NCBI GenBank assembly: GCA_036852015.1
Contig: JAANDG010000582.1
Coordinates: forward strand, 1-64,000
From: Pelodera strongyloides
Lineage: Eukaryota; Nematoda; Chromadorea; Rhabditida; Rhabditidae
Reading direction: 5' to 3'
DNA: 64,000 bases
Notes under the pieces: model-generated
What the model was told of the DNA's origin: nothing
Seen by the model: only the letters and a program-made list of their open reading frames with translations
Database searches by the model: none
Made by a program: the position numbers and the translations under genes
In this document: positions 24,396 through 37,609 of the stretch, piece by piece
Layout: every line of letters begins with the position of its first letter
Numbering within the stretch: position 1 is the stretch's first letter

Positions 24396-26963
24396 CAAGT
24401 TCTACAATTGGAAAGTAATTATTCAAAGGCCAAAGGCACAACATCAAACAATACACAAAGTTCAACAATAAACAATACATTCTATTGAATGTGTGCTGTG
24501 CTGTTAAAATAAAAAAGTATATTATTATCACAAGATCAAGCCATAAAGAGTGTAGAGAGTAGAGATTGCTGGGCATGAGCCATGATCTATGAAGATAAGA
24601 AGACCCAACGTACCCAATGGTTACGTAAATGCGTATTACAAAAGAATAGTTAATCCATATATTTAAAAAAAAAACTCCTAATTTAGGTATGACACCGAAC
24701 ACGGACGCTGGATTAACATCGGTAAATTGGCACGTCCGCGGCACGGCGCAACTCTGGCCATACTACGCAACTGCACGATAAACACTCATCAGTAAGTCGT
24801 TTATAAACTGTCCTTGAAAATGTTGGACGATGTAGGATGTACTCCTAAATTACCGTAAAACCAGCTGCTATGCCGCTTTAAAGGTGTATAACTACCATAC
24901 CACGCCAAAAGCAGGAAATCCCTAGAGAACCTATGATCCTATGAACGTATGAACTACAAATCCTGAACGAAATCATGGCACCAGAATACGCCTCACAAAC
25001 CACGCACCACACCACTTTAATGTTAATCACACCTCTGTTTAGAGACGACGTGACCATGTCATCCTCAACCGAAGACTGTTCTGGTTCGTCTACAAATTCC
25101 GACGCCAACAAGATGCACTATATGCTCAACTCCCTCAATCAAGCTCTTCCCCTCTAGTCTCTAGCTCCCTCGCTATCCTTCAATCTAACCAGTTTCTAGT
25201 CCTCAGAGTCTCTAGCCGCCCTTCTAGTCTAGTTCTCTACTAGATCCCTAGCCTCTAGCTCCTTTCTCTAGTAGTCGTTTAGGTCCAAGTCTGCGTTAAA
25301 CTGTCCTGTTCCCCAGCCCTTAACCCGAGCGCGAACCTATCTCGAGTCTGTAGCTTTCAGTCCTTCAATTCAAGATACTGCCTCTGAATCAGCATACCAC
25401 AACTCACAGCCATTACTTGAGGGCACGGAAGCATCAAGCCAGGCTCACTACAAAAACTAACCCCCATTACCCTTACCCCTGAATCTGAATTCAAGTCTCC
25501 TGAGAACGCAACATAATTTTTAAGCCCCCAACTCGCTAAAACATCCAAACCTTTTCATTTATATCCATTTGCGTCCGCTCAATTCAACCAAAATTTCTTT
25601 AAAAAAATTACCACTGACTTTACAGAACCTTACTCATACAGAGAGTTCACCAACGCAACAAACTTGCTTGTGGAAATTATACTGTGAATAAATATTTACA
25701 TTATCATGAAACCTTCGTCCAATACGTTATCGTATCGCACCTTGACATCTGCCATTATTCTACCGTACAACTGTACAACTACAGCAAGTGACGATCGTTA
25801 ATTACAATAAAAGAACCGGTAGTACCCCCCCCCCATATTACTGGTCAAAATTGAGCTGCAAATTTAAATAAGGACATTGTTTCTAGTTTCTAGTTGCTTG
25901 CGTAATTTGCCTAACTAAAAAGTGAAATAGGAAGAAAGTTCTCTCTGACACACAGGACCACATCTGACACGCTACTGCCAGACAACAGCAACGAAAACAT
26001 TCAACATTCAACTATTAAAATAGAAACAAAACAAATAATAAAAAACAAATAATACAGGGGTCGAAAACCCATGTTACTTTAGAAACAATTGAAATTCGCA
26101 AATAAATAAAAACTTTATTATGTACTTTATTATGTACACACTCATAACAGTTTAACAACATGAGAGTTACGAAACTGATATTAATAATATAATAAATTGA
26201 AGTAATAATTTTTTCACAAAAACTATCACAAGCTATCACGATCCAGCAAACCCGCACAAATAAATTACGTCCTAATTCACTTCTCCCAAACTCCCAAGAA
26301 AATCAGGAAATAAATATAACAAACAACACACAAACAAACTAACTAACTAACAAACAAATAATCTGGAAGTTACCCAATAAACCCGCTTCAAAAGTTCAAA
26401 AGAAAAAAACGGCAAGTTGTGAAACAAAGTACAACGTAAACGCTAAACGCAAATATGTTGCGTACGTAAGTGATAACATAACATCTCTCACAGTTATTGC
26501 ATATGTTCATAAACAGGAACAAATAAGTGTACGCAAAAAAAGAAGCTAAACAAAACAAACATCATCGGACGAACAATTCAGGATAGCTACCGTAACTACA
26601 ATAAAAATGTATTCAGCGTAAAAACTATAGCTTTCCTGGCTCTAGCTATTAAAGGGAATGTCAAGCCGGTTTTTCATGTTGGGCTCAAAAAAAAGCTTAT
26701 GTTTTGAAGGTAAGGAAAGTGAAAATAAACAAAAACTTTCATATAAGAAGCAAAACAATTTCAAACCCCTCCAAAAAACTTACAATTCGATTATTTCAAT
26801 GAAAGTGCTGTAAATTTCACACGATCCTGTAATATGTAACTTCCAACCATTCCACTTCCACGAAACTATCTAACTCCTAACAGTCCTAGCCTCCTAGCCA
26901 CGCTTACCAGCGCTTTAGAATCAATTGTCGTAACTCGTAACAAATATTTCCAAAACGACAAAC
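24396..26963. other. Spacer upstream of the CASC3-like gene
   Basis: Contains a possible first exon of that gene at 25741-25755 and an isolated open stretch at 25044-25111 (minus, SEFVDEPEQSSVEDD) that I could not connect in phase. A dispersed repeat end (GCTATGCCGCTTTAAAGG) lies near 24866. The rest is AT-rich with no supported coding sequence. Confidence 0.5.
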
Positions 26964-29900
26964 CTACAAAACCCTGGGATTCACAAAACCTCCGCCCGAA
27001 AACTTTGACATGAATCCCGGAATAGGGGCAGTAAGTAATCGGTAATCCTGTTTAGAGGATTCTGATGTCTTCGGTGGTGGTGTGGGCGTCGTAAAAGAGA
27101 CAACGTCCGGCTTCTGGTCATCTTCATCATCGGCACTGTCCTCGAGAACCAGATCTAAGTTGTCTTAAGTTAATCAAATTAAAAGCCATCTTAAAGTGAT
27201 ATTTCCCCTGGTTTCCAAAACACTTCAGGTGACGTTATGAACCTTCCTCAGCCTTACTGTCGTAACAGAAAGGCGCACAATTTGCAAACAAAACAAAATT
27301 CTAACTACAAATAACACTAATATTTCCCACAATAGCTAAATTCACTGAGAATACATAAGTAAACAAATAATAATAAAGAAACTAACCCGGAAAACTGATC
27401 TTGTACATGTCTTTTTCCGACGGTTTTTCCGAAGACCTGCATATAGGTCCGCGCATGAAGGATATTCCCTGTGCGGGATAAATCTGCTTCTGAAATTCAT
27501 AGTTATATTATTCTGTTATTACCAAAGCGCTAAGATTATTCTGCCAGCATGAATCCCAACCAAAATTGGCGACGCATCTGATCTAATATGCTGAAGTACT
27601 ACTATTACTAACTACTAACTACCCATCCAAATAATGGAGCATGCCAAACAAGAAAGGAGAAAAGAAGATTCAAAATACAATTCTGGACCGATCAATCAAA
27701 CAAAAAAACGTTAACAAAACAAACCTCACTGATAACACTGAGCATCCGCCGTAGGGTTACAGAATCACCGACATAATCCAATGCACGACAACAACCCTGA
27801 ACTTGTAAAGCTGTAAATATCGGTAATAAAAATTTAGGATACCAAAGATCACACATGCGCTCCATCAGGGAGAGATGAGAGAACACACCTTAGCCTAAGC
27901 CTAAGCCTAAGCCTAAGCAATTCTAACTATACACAACATGTACTAACAGATATAATAAATCACACGCGTATTCGCTTTCTTTCTAAGTCACTACTCTGAA
28001 GCATGTCGTTGAATTCCGTATTTCGTCTTATTAATAATGATAATCCCGCGACGACTCACTCAAATTACCTTCTCAGTCTCATCTTATACAATACGATCAG
28101 AAATACCAACCTCGCACTCTGCTACCACAACTGGTACCCTAGCAGCCGCAACACGCCGGAGGAGCAGCTGACGTAACGCTTCCGCTGGCGGTAATGACGC
28201 ATCCAAAGTTCGCGCCAACACCTGACACAATAAAATCTTCCAATTTCTGGGGTAACACTGTTTAACAGCGATCCAAAAAGTTCTTAGGTAAAGATAATCT
28301 GTTCAGAGAGATACTTATTGGATAGAACCTTGGGGGTCCTCCTCAAACCTAACTAGCGGGCCTAAGTCCTAAAACCTAGCAGTCTAAGACCTAGCATGCG
28401 GCCACCACGCCATGGTACTCGTACAACCCTTGATTACCAACTACCACAATGTTACCAACGCTGCACTCTCTAATGGTAACTGGTGACAATTATTATTCAC
28501 TCTTTTCCATAAAAAAGTGCACATAAATAGAAACAAGAGAGGGAAAACACACACAGGCTAGCCACATTCAAGAGGTCTAGCTTCTTAAGTGGTGACAATA
28601 AGGAAAAAGATAATTAAGAAGAAATAAAAACTCACAGGCAATTCATTGGCCAGTTCCTTTAGTGCTTCTCGAATTGTATCTTCTACATGTCGTCGCATTT
28701 GCTTTTTCACATTTTCGTCGTCTAACAGGCGGGCATTCTTGAGAAGTTGCTTGATCTGGAATCAACGAAGTTGGAATACGCATTGGAATAAGTATCGGCT
28801 ACTCTCCTAAGAGTCCTGAGACCATATTCACAACTCCGATTCCTTCCGGAAATATTCCCTGGGGAACTGAAACTAGCAGTCTAGTGAGACAAGCAGAGAA
28901 ATAGACGGGGAATTTATTCACCACTCAATTCCCCGCCTCAGAACACTGCGCTTTCACAAACTTTAGTTAGCTCCTGGAAAGATTTGCTCAGCCGACAACA
29001 GAATTGCGACTATACACACACTATGCACTATGCATCGTGCCGCATATATACGAACATGGTACTTAATACTTGGTAGCACACGAAATAACTACAACTTGTA
29101 CAAACTTGCTATACGCCTGCAACACTCTGAATTCTGAATTTCTCACCATTCTCTTTACTTCCGGAAGCCGGAGGAAGTTTTCTGATAATGGCACATTTAT
29201 CGATTCTTCTGAATCGTTCGCAACATTTTCCTCTGCATTGAGCTCACTCTTGGCAGCCAATGACGGGTCGACCTAGGCATTTTTGAATATTACCTCTCGC
29301 TATCTTTTTCGTCTATGGTACACTATGCTCTCACATCCCAAGTTACTGCGCTCACCCCCAAGCTTCGGCATAAACATGGCACGAAATTTTCATAAAGTAA
29401 TGTACACAAAACCATCACACTAAATGTGTCCACAGTCCACATGATTTTATCAAGAGGAAGAAACATATCGCTTTATTATCACTTGCTAACGAATCAAACG
29501 GCGGCCAGCTAATATTCACCAAAACACGAGCCTGTCTTCACCGTTCGCACTGTCACTGTGTGTCCAATAGAATAGTTTTCAATGGATATCGAACTGACAT
29601 GCCAGAGCACAAAGCATAGGAAAATACACTAGGAATAACTGGCGTTTAAAGCGTAAGTGACCGTGTACGTCAAGGTCAAGCTTATGCATGCTTTCTAAAA
29701 ACTGGTAAGCCTACCTCAAACTCTATCTCCTGGTTACCATACGCTTGCTTCTTGTGCTCCAAAGAGTCGGACGGGTTCGGTTCTTTAACTTCCACATTTT
29801 CCGAGTCATTTTCGTTCTGTAATCGGGACGTACGTAATATACAACAGTAACTTTAAACAATACAAGTTTAGTAATTTTGCAATTCGTCATAAAGCCACAA

Positions 29901-32900
29901 TAATGACACTACGACTACGGAAAATACCCAAACACGACGTACAAGTGAAGTAGAGAATTGCGCTTTTCATAATGCAATCGTCTCTTTTATGTCGTATTCA
30001 TGGAATACGAAAACCAGAAGCACAAAGCTCCCGTTCCTGTGATTGGAAACACTTTCTCTCTGTTCTTTCCCCTATTCCCTACAACCGGCATATACACAAA
30101 TCTAAATGGGAATACGCATCTGGTAAGATAAGAAACAAACTCCGTGAAAAGAATAAAGAATAAGTAACAAGTACCTCTCTCCTCCTCCCCCGCGAACTCG
30201 AAGCAATCGAAGTGTCACGCAGGTGCAGTAGTGAGACGAAATCAATGTTCTCGTGGAATCTGAATAATATATTTACTTTATGAATCTTCTGACAAGTTCA
30301 AATCTATACAAAACAATCTTCGCTACGAATCTAAATTACGTTTAAAAACACATCACAACGTCTTTGTCTCCTTCATTTGCCGCTTCACATAATAAGCAAT
30401 ACACCACACTGTAATCCATGCGATACACTTCATACACCACATTCTATTACTATCTATATCATGCTCATAACACAAGTAATCGATCATTTAAAAAAAAATC
30501 AGTACCTAGTAAACGCTTCCCGTTCCGCTTGTTTTGCCGCAGAGCAACAGTGCACAATTGCTGGATCAATTGGGTGCGCTTCCGTGTTGTAAATGTAGCC
30601 GCCGGCTGAAAATCTTAGACACATGCTTGCATATTCAACAAAAATTGTGAAATGGTCTTTGGGTTGTACTACATACATTGGCACCTTTGGATACCATTTC
30701 ACGGGACGTACAACCTTTTGATTGATCAACATAATCGTGAAATTACAGCATTTTTAACAACAACACCAACGTCAATGTGAATGGCAAAGTTAGGCTCAAG
30801 GACCCTGCAACTCTTGGGAACTTGGGAACATACGTGTTTATAGCCATAGCGACGTTACACCATATGTCACAGCTTACAAAGTATTGGAGAAATACCACCG
30901 AAACACGTCGCCATATGCAACGCCACAAACACAATACAGTGTAATTGCTACAAGCTCCTATAGCAAAATCAACTCATGTCACAACAATCATTCCTTGATA
31001 GCACAAGCAATCTACCCGACAAAACTATCTTAATCAATAACGTCATACAAATAAGGATAAGGATAGGAATGTCGAGATCCCACCTGAAATCACACACTTC
31101 CCATTGGGAGTGTCAATCACCGTCGACCGTGTTCCATCGTTGTGCAGAAAGTTTTGCGGATCGAACAACAGGTAGAGGTACTTGGTGGTTTCGGCCAGGA
31201 AGAATGACTCCATTCTGAACTTTAAGAATATAATAATCTCACGCGATTCGGAATTCAGGACAACCAAGGCTGACTGAAAGAACTTAAGAACTGGTCCGTA
31301 TAAGGACCAAAACCAAAGGAGCAAATCGACGTCAGTGCAGTCAGGACAGAGTACACCAGCATACTTACAAAGGATTATGTGCGTGTTTTCAAACCGGAGA
31401 CCACTACATACACAAATCGCATTCGCTGTGCGAGCAAGCTCACGAATGCGAGAAACCCGACATTCCAGTAAGGGGCCATATTTTTAGGTCTAACTTTACA
31501 GTACCTTTTATCTTTACCTCTTTCCCAGACGGCAGCAACTAAGAAACAACACAAGGAAACGTAAATCATGATCAGTTAGGTACCTGTCTTCAATTCCGTG
31601 AAAATGAACCTTTTGAACGGTCGCGTAACCACATCGAGTCTTGGCAGCAGAATCGATTGCCTAAATCAATTACCCGTTCGACAGAAGAGCTGACTGTTTG
31701 GTCATGCTAATTGCTAAAGTAATTAGTAATAACGTGAATAACCAGTGACCGATACCGATGTGTCCCGGTACCGAACCGACCAAACACACAAAACACCAGA
31801 ACCTGATCCTAGGGAGAAATGCATTAAACTACTATACCCACAGGCTACCAAACTGGCACTCATCACTTGCAGTTGCAAATTCAGATTTCAGTATGTTCCG
31901 GACGTTTTAATGTTCCCGCGCTTTCGCCTGAGCTTGCAATCTGGTGTACGGTAGACATTCGGTTGGGCCGCGGTTAATCTCGCGCGGCCTGCGCCTGTTA
32001 CGGACTACCTCGAACAGTAAGACAAAACTTCACTTACGTCCACCATCTCGGCCCCCAGCTCCAACCACATTGGGTCATCGGTGGCCCTGTACAAGTACAT
32101 CAAACTCTCGGTCATTTCGGGGCGTAGGGGAAAAGCGGCTCGACCATTCACCTGGAAACATGGACTATTATTAAAGCAGTACAGGCATGTGGTTTCTAAA
32201 GCGTACAATGGATACATGCAACACATGTCATACATGCAAATTGTGCATTTTCGGTACTATCAAATATTACACTCTGGGAATGCATGGAGTTGCAGGTCAT
32301 CCGCTCAAAAAAAAACTGTCATGTTTCAAAGCTCGCATAAGTAACGGAACAAAGCCCCGCTTTTGATTCGACATCTTGCGTTGAATTCATGAAGTAAGAA
32401 CGCAATCTACATGTACATACATACGAATAGACAAAACAAATTGTCTTCGTCTGATGGAACAGGGAACAAGGAGGCATGAGGAAAAAGGTGGAAACACAAA
32501 CAGAAACCTCGTTAGCGAAAAATACAGTACTTCAATAAGATGTTAATTAATAAAAGTAAGGAAAACTAAAATCCCCACCGGTTGCTGATCTTTTAGATGA
32601 TAAAATTCCGGAGGGAATCCGTACTTCCTAATCAGTTCAGCGTATTGTTGCATTATTCGAGACGCATCCTCCACCTTGCCAATCATTGTCTAAAGTGAGG
32701 AGAACATATCGCACCAGAGGCCATATTCATCACTCCGATTCCCTCGGGGAAATATTCCCTGGGGACGGGACAGAAAGTAGCATTCTAATGTGAGCTACGC
32801 AGAGAAAAAGACGGGGAATTGAGTGGTGAACATGGCCTCATATTCACCATTCAATCCCCCATAGTGAATTTCCTGTCTTTTTCTCTGCGTGACTCACATA

Positions 32901-35900
32901 AGAATGCTATTTTCTGTCCCCCAGGGAATATTTCCCCAAGGAAGTTGGATTGGAATGGTGAATATTGCACCAGATGATGATTTTGAAGAAAATAATTAAT
33001 AATATTGATTATACTCATATGGTAACTAAATAGTATTTCTTTTCTTAATTCGTTTTATACACCAATACCAATGCTTTTAACTCGTGTCCTATCCTCAACA
33101 GTAGATCAAACCTAAGCGTAAACTGGAAAAATAAAAATAAAAACACGAGAGTGACGACAACGTACTTTTACTCAAAACTATATCATTGGCTTTAAGATCA
33201 AGCATGCTTAAAAACTAAAAGGCGACACTTACCAATACTCCAGGCCAGAAAGCTTCGAGTGACTGAAAAATTGGCAGTGACGTGCTTCCAGACTGCATTG
33301 TCACCCAGTGAAACCAGTCTTCGCGACGGACACGCTTATTTATCACCGTTTCGAACTCTAAAATGATTATTTTATCTTTCATTTATATAGAGCACCCCGT
33401 AATGTCAACGGAACCGGTGGAAAGTGGAAACTGTGCAGGTAACCTTGTACAGCAAGACATCATGGTCACTTTTTAAGCCTTCCTGCCTCCCGGTGGCCAC
33501 TAGGGAAAAAGTACATACTACATTACATAACATACCATTCATAAATGTATAAGAATTCACGCGCAACATATACTACTAAAAGAAGGAGCTCAAACACTAG
33601 TTTTTTCAAAAATACTTTTGTACATTGCAGTCTGGAACCATTTCACTGCCTATTTTCAAAAGAAATCAATGACGAGATTCCTCACCATTAAATTGATGCA
33701 TAAGATCGGGTCGATTCAGGAGAAAGGCTCCCTTGACTAGATATTCGAAATAGGAATCCACGCCGGCTCCGATACCAGAGTCAGTCGCCGTCCACACACC
33801 TGAAATCAAGAAACACTTATATTACTTTTGAAAAACGCCGTCTGCTGCATTATGTTCTCTACCAAGCCTCCCAATGGGAGGTTAGAAAGAGACAGGCCAG
33901 TGTTCGAGCATACGCACACGGAACCTCGCACTATGTTTTCTTATTTACGTCTTTCCGTTTCCGAAAACAATGAATATTTTCAATTACTCGAAATTAAAAA
34001 GGGCCCAACGGTCCAAGCACTAAAACACAACATGCGAAGAGATAGACTGAGTGAAACTAATAAAAAACCCTTCAAATAGCCAAATAGCCTGTTCATTGTC
34101 AACAATAAACAAACAAAAGACGCACCTGTTTGCACATCAATATGATTCCCAACAAGTCCGATAGGCGACCGGCTCTTCCACAACGCATCAAGCGCTCTGC
34201 AAGAACATAATGGGTTTCCCAAGTATGGTGAAAATTCACAGTATTTTGGAACCATAACCACACGAGATCATTTTTAATATTTCACATTATATATGCAAGT
34301 TTAGTGCGGAAATACGGTAGTATTGACGGAATCACACATAATTTTTTGGAATACTTGGAAACGCCATAAATGTAAGATTGTTCTAAAGGACTATGAAACC
34401 CTTTCAACTCAACACTCAACACATAAACAGTAACTTAAAATCCGCAAACATCATAGAGAAAAACAAGGTGTGGATCCATGATTCAACTTCAACTACAGTA
34501 CCCGGGCTCTAATTATGATTTGGCATCGAACGAGCTGCAGTACTCGCAAAACTCACAACCTCATATGCGCGGTACGGTAGCGGCACACGCGCCAAAAGAA
34601 ATCCATATATATTGTTATAAATTTCTAACCAACCTCATTGCCACTCGCTCATACTGTGGATCGCCGGTAAGGCGGGACAACGTGCCAAACTCCACGACAA
34701 ACGTGCCAACGCCGGCCGTGCACGTAATCGGGGTTTCCGACTGAAAAATTCACGTTCAATAAGGTAAGGGCACAGTAATCCCTTAGGGGGAAAGTTTATT
34801 TTATTATTTACGTACATTTCATCGATTGCATTCACTCCAGACTAACTTACACAGCTATAATTCTGTTTTTCTCCATATTCTAGAAACATAATTGTAAGAA
34901 AGCATAAACACCCGAGATGAGCAAACGGAACGGTAACGTCATCAAACGGAAGTAACGTACCTTATGAACACCATAGCGTAAATTTACGGTTCCGTACGGC
35001 ATTCCCGTATCGGTGTCAAACGCAGGCAACAATCTACAACAAGATTCAAAATACGGAACAGTCGTAGCACTATTGTTTGGGAGAGCACTTAACTCCATTC
35101 AATAAGCATCTAAAGCAATATTCAATGAAAAACCCACTTTTGAGCCATTCTTTCTGCGAGTCTCAACAAAGGTCCACTACACGGCCAGCCTTCTTCCAAT
35201 TCCATATCTGAAGTAGGCACAATAAAGAAGTTAATATGCCAACTCTTCCGAAGTATAAATCGATGATCGATGCTTAAGCTACGCCCACGATCAAAAATAA
35301 TTTAATGTGAGGCCATAGCGGCACTAAAAACACGAAAGGTTCACTACTCGTTGTTGGCACGACAGGAAAAGCTCACAGTTAGAAACAGAAAGTTCACTAG
35401 GTAGGAACTCATGTACAAACGTTGTCTTGTCTGGTGATGTGTAACAGGAGCTACGATAAACGCTAATTAGACTGATTACAATAAACCAACCTTCCACTTG
35501 TCCACTTAGCATATGCGCAGTCAATAATCCACCAACAACACGAATATTCGTTTCAAACACACTGAAATTTAAATCAATGATTAGCGTATTAATTTACCTA
35601 TCAATCAAAGTTATAGCCCGTACACACAAATGAAACAATCAATTAAACCAAAACCATACTGTAAGTGTAAAGGGCAAGTAAGACCTCTGACTCCTCCAGG
35701 TATCATTTAGAAACATAACTAACACAGAAAATCTAAGGCACTTAGATTGAAGAATGGTGAGTTAAGTACATCTCAAACTAACCTCACATTCACATTGGCT
35801 TCCGGGTCCACGTTCTCGAGTACAAGCTTGACGGCCCGTTTAAACTCCGAGTGATTGCCCATCACCACTAACGTGTCTAGCGCATCGATTAGCGTCAACG

Positions 35901-36779
35901 AAAATGAGCCCCAAGTATCGGCTCCTGAAAGCCCGAAATTAGACAATAAAACTAAGATATCATAGTAACGCACTAAAGTTGTATTGTACGTTAGTCGTCG
36001 TTAGTTGTTAAACCTATACTAAGAAAGATCAACGCTGTATTGTGCATATGTTGAAACGTATGCTTTATGTGCAGACAATTTTCCTACAAGACATGCAAAA
36101 GCAGTCAAGACGAAAATGTTTCAGAACCATATACCATACCGCTTTAAAGAGAAGGAGAACACTGTGCCGAAGAGTGTATAACCCGGATGGACCGCAATTA
36201 GGTACAGTATGAGAAAAACGTACCGAATGGATTAATAAATTTCTGATTTCACTGTAATTATCTTCCACATGAAACATTACATAAAATTCCACAGTAAAAA
36301 AATAGATGTATCAACTATAATAATGAACACACCTTTACACGTAATCGGTTTCAATTCGTCATATGGAAACGCGTAGTCCAAGTAACCATTATATGCATGG
36401 TAGAACATTCGTTTAACCTAAAAACCATTAGTTAATTAACTTACAGTATACATCCCTATCCCGGTCCCTGACAACAATATGTACAGAGAACGAGCTCAAT
36501 AAGAGTACTACCACAACGCCTATAGCTACAGAGCCACATTGAATAAACTCTATCTCTCAGTCGTTGCGTGTAAATTGTAATAAACACAGAAATATACAAT
36601 TTAAGCTGGTTCTTAAAGATAACAGTACCAGCGTTTAAAGAAAAATATTTACAAAATAAAATAATGAAAATGAAACTAACCTTTTCTCTATATTCAGTTA
36701 TATCCGCATCAGTAAAATCACCCGCCACTGATAATAATAATACTGACATGCATGCGAAAAGTACCCGTGATATCAACAT
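26964..36779 (-). CDS. EDEM2: EDEM2-type ER degradation-enhancing mannosidase-like protein
   Basis: Twenty-three exons, all phases matching: 36681-36779, 36333-36417, 35783-35924, 35491-35561, 35138-35207, 34961-35033, 34634-34740, 34126-34196, 33686-33799, 33233-33357, 32579-32689, 32038-32151, 31584-31660, 31084-31214, 30506-30605, 30175-30259, 29715-29816, 29147-29272, 28636-28755, 28111-28221, 27725-27796, 27387-27489, 26964-27154. The product has 799 residues. A signal peptide ([20 protein letters not shown]) is followed by the GH47 fold: [77 protein letters not shown] and the Ca-binding NTEAHP near residue 470. Family members trim mannose from misfolded glycoproteins in the ER lumen to mark them for degradation. 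Residues 500-799 form a Glu/Lys- and Ser-rich tail with one more ordered stretch ([20 protein letters not shown]). No KDEL-type end is present; the C-terminus is NPRVL. Confidence 0.92.
27888..27918. repeat. Interstitial telomere-type repeat (GCCTAA)n
   Basis: Five tandem CCTAAG/CCTTAG units, the complement of TTAGGC, in the intron between EDEM2 exons 20 and 21. Uninterrupted, unlike the 13082 tract. Confidence 0.85.
28819..28939. repeat. Family B fold-back element, shortened right end
   Basis: GAGACCATATTCACAACTCC ... GAAATATTCCCTGGGGAACT ... TATTCACCACTCAATTCCCC. The middle of the right arm appears rearranged. EDEM2 intron 18. Confidence 0.7.
32717..32972. repeat. Two abutting family B elements
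   Basis: A full copy (32717-32839, GAGGCCATATTCATCACTCC to GGTGAACATGGCCTCA) runs directly into a second one (to 32972, ending GGTGAATATTGCACC). The second is inverted relative to the first. Just upstream of EDEM2 exon 11 on the minus strand. Confidence 0.8.
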
Positions 36780-37609
36780 TCCTGAAATATGTAAAATTAG
36801 TTAATATGCATACAAAATATAGGGATTCAGTTATCCAAGATACGTTTCGAACATCGGCCGTCATATCGCTTAAAATTTCCCAGCACATCACACATCATTT
36901 TCAAAAATCGATGGGTATAAAAACCCCGAGCGACGACGAGAAAGTCAATAAATATATTAAAGATAACTTCATTTATTGCATGAACAAGATAGAATGCGTA
37001 AATTAAAAAAAGGTTCACTGCTGTGAGCAAAATACGAGATCCGCAAAAGTAATTAAAACCGTACAAGAGACCTTTTGAGCGAGAAACAACTAAACCGGTA
37101 GTAAATTCGAAAACATAATGCAAATCACGCGGAGTCAAGTACTAAATATGAAACAATCAGAAGTAACTACTAAATCGTGAACTATGTCATTATTCGCAAC
37201 AGTGTAAAACCGTGAGATGACGAAAAGTAATACCATAACACAACGCTAAAGTATATGCATGTTCAGCAATTCAGCGCTAAAGTATATCGAACAATGCGAA
37301 TGCGTAACTATAAATAAAAAATAAACACACACACCACACAAACAAAGGTGTGCGCAGGCGCAGGAAATTTATCAGCGCACTTAGCACTACACTACAAACA
37401 TAATAAAAGTTGAGAATAATTTAATAACTTGAGAATTGACAATAAACCAGGAAAACTGGATAAAAAATGTTGTGCCTCGTCTAGACACGACAACGATTTC
37501 ATATGATAATACACGGGAATGCGGGTCAGTATAGCGATCCACAAACCACGCACACACCCGCTTTAAAGGTGCTGTTACTGCTAACGAGCCTCAAGTTCTT
37601 TTCCTACCT
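36780..37609. other. Spacer between POLD1 and EDEM2
   Basis: About 830 bases, AT-rich, holding the POLD1 3' UTR and presumably the EDEM2 promoter. A dispersed repeat end (CACACCCGCTTTAAAGG) is near 37550. No gene seen. Confidence 0.55.

Noticed and set aside
25044..25111. Minus-strand stretch SEFVDEPEQSSVEDDMVTSS as an upstream exon of the CASC3-like gene
   Set aside because: Its donor leaves one base over, but the first supported exon (24401 leftwards) needs a complete codon before it; joining them gives a stop.
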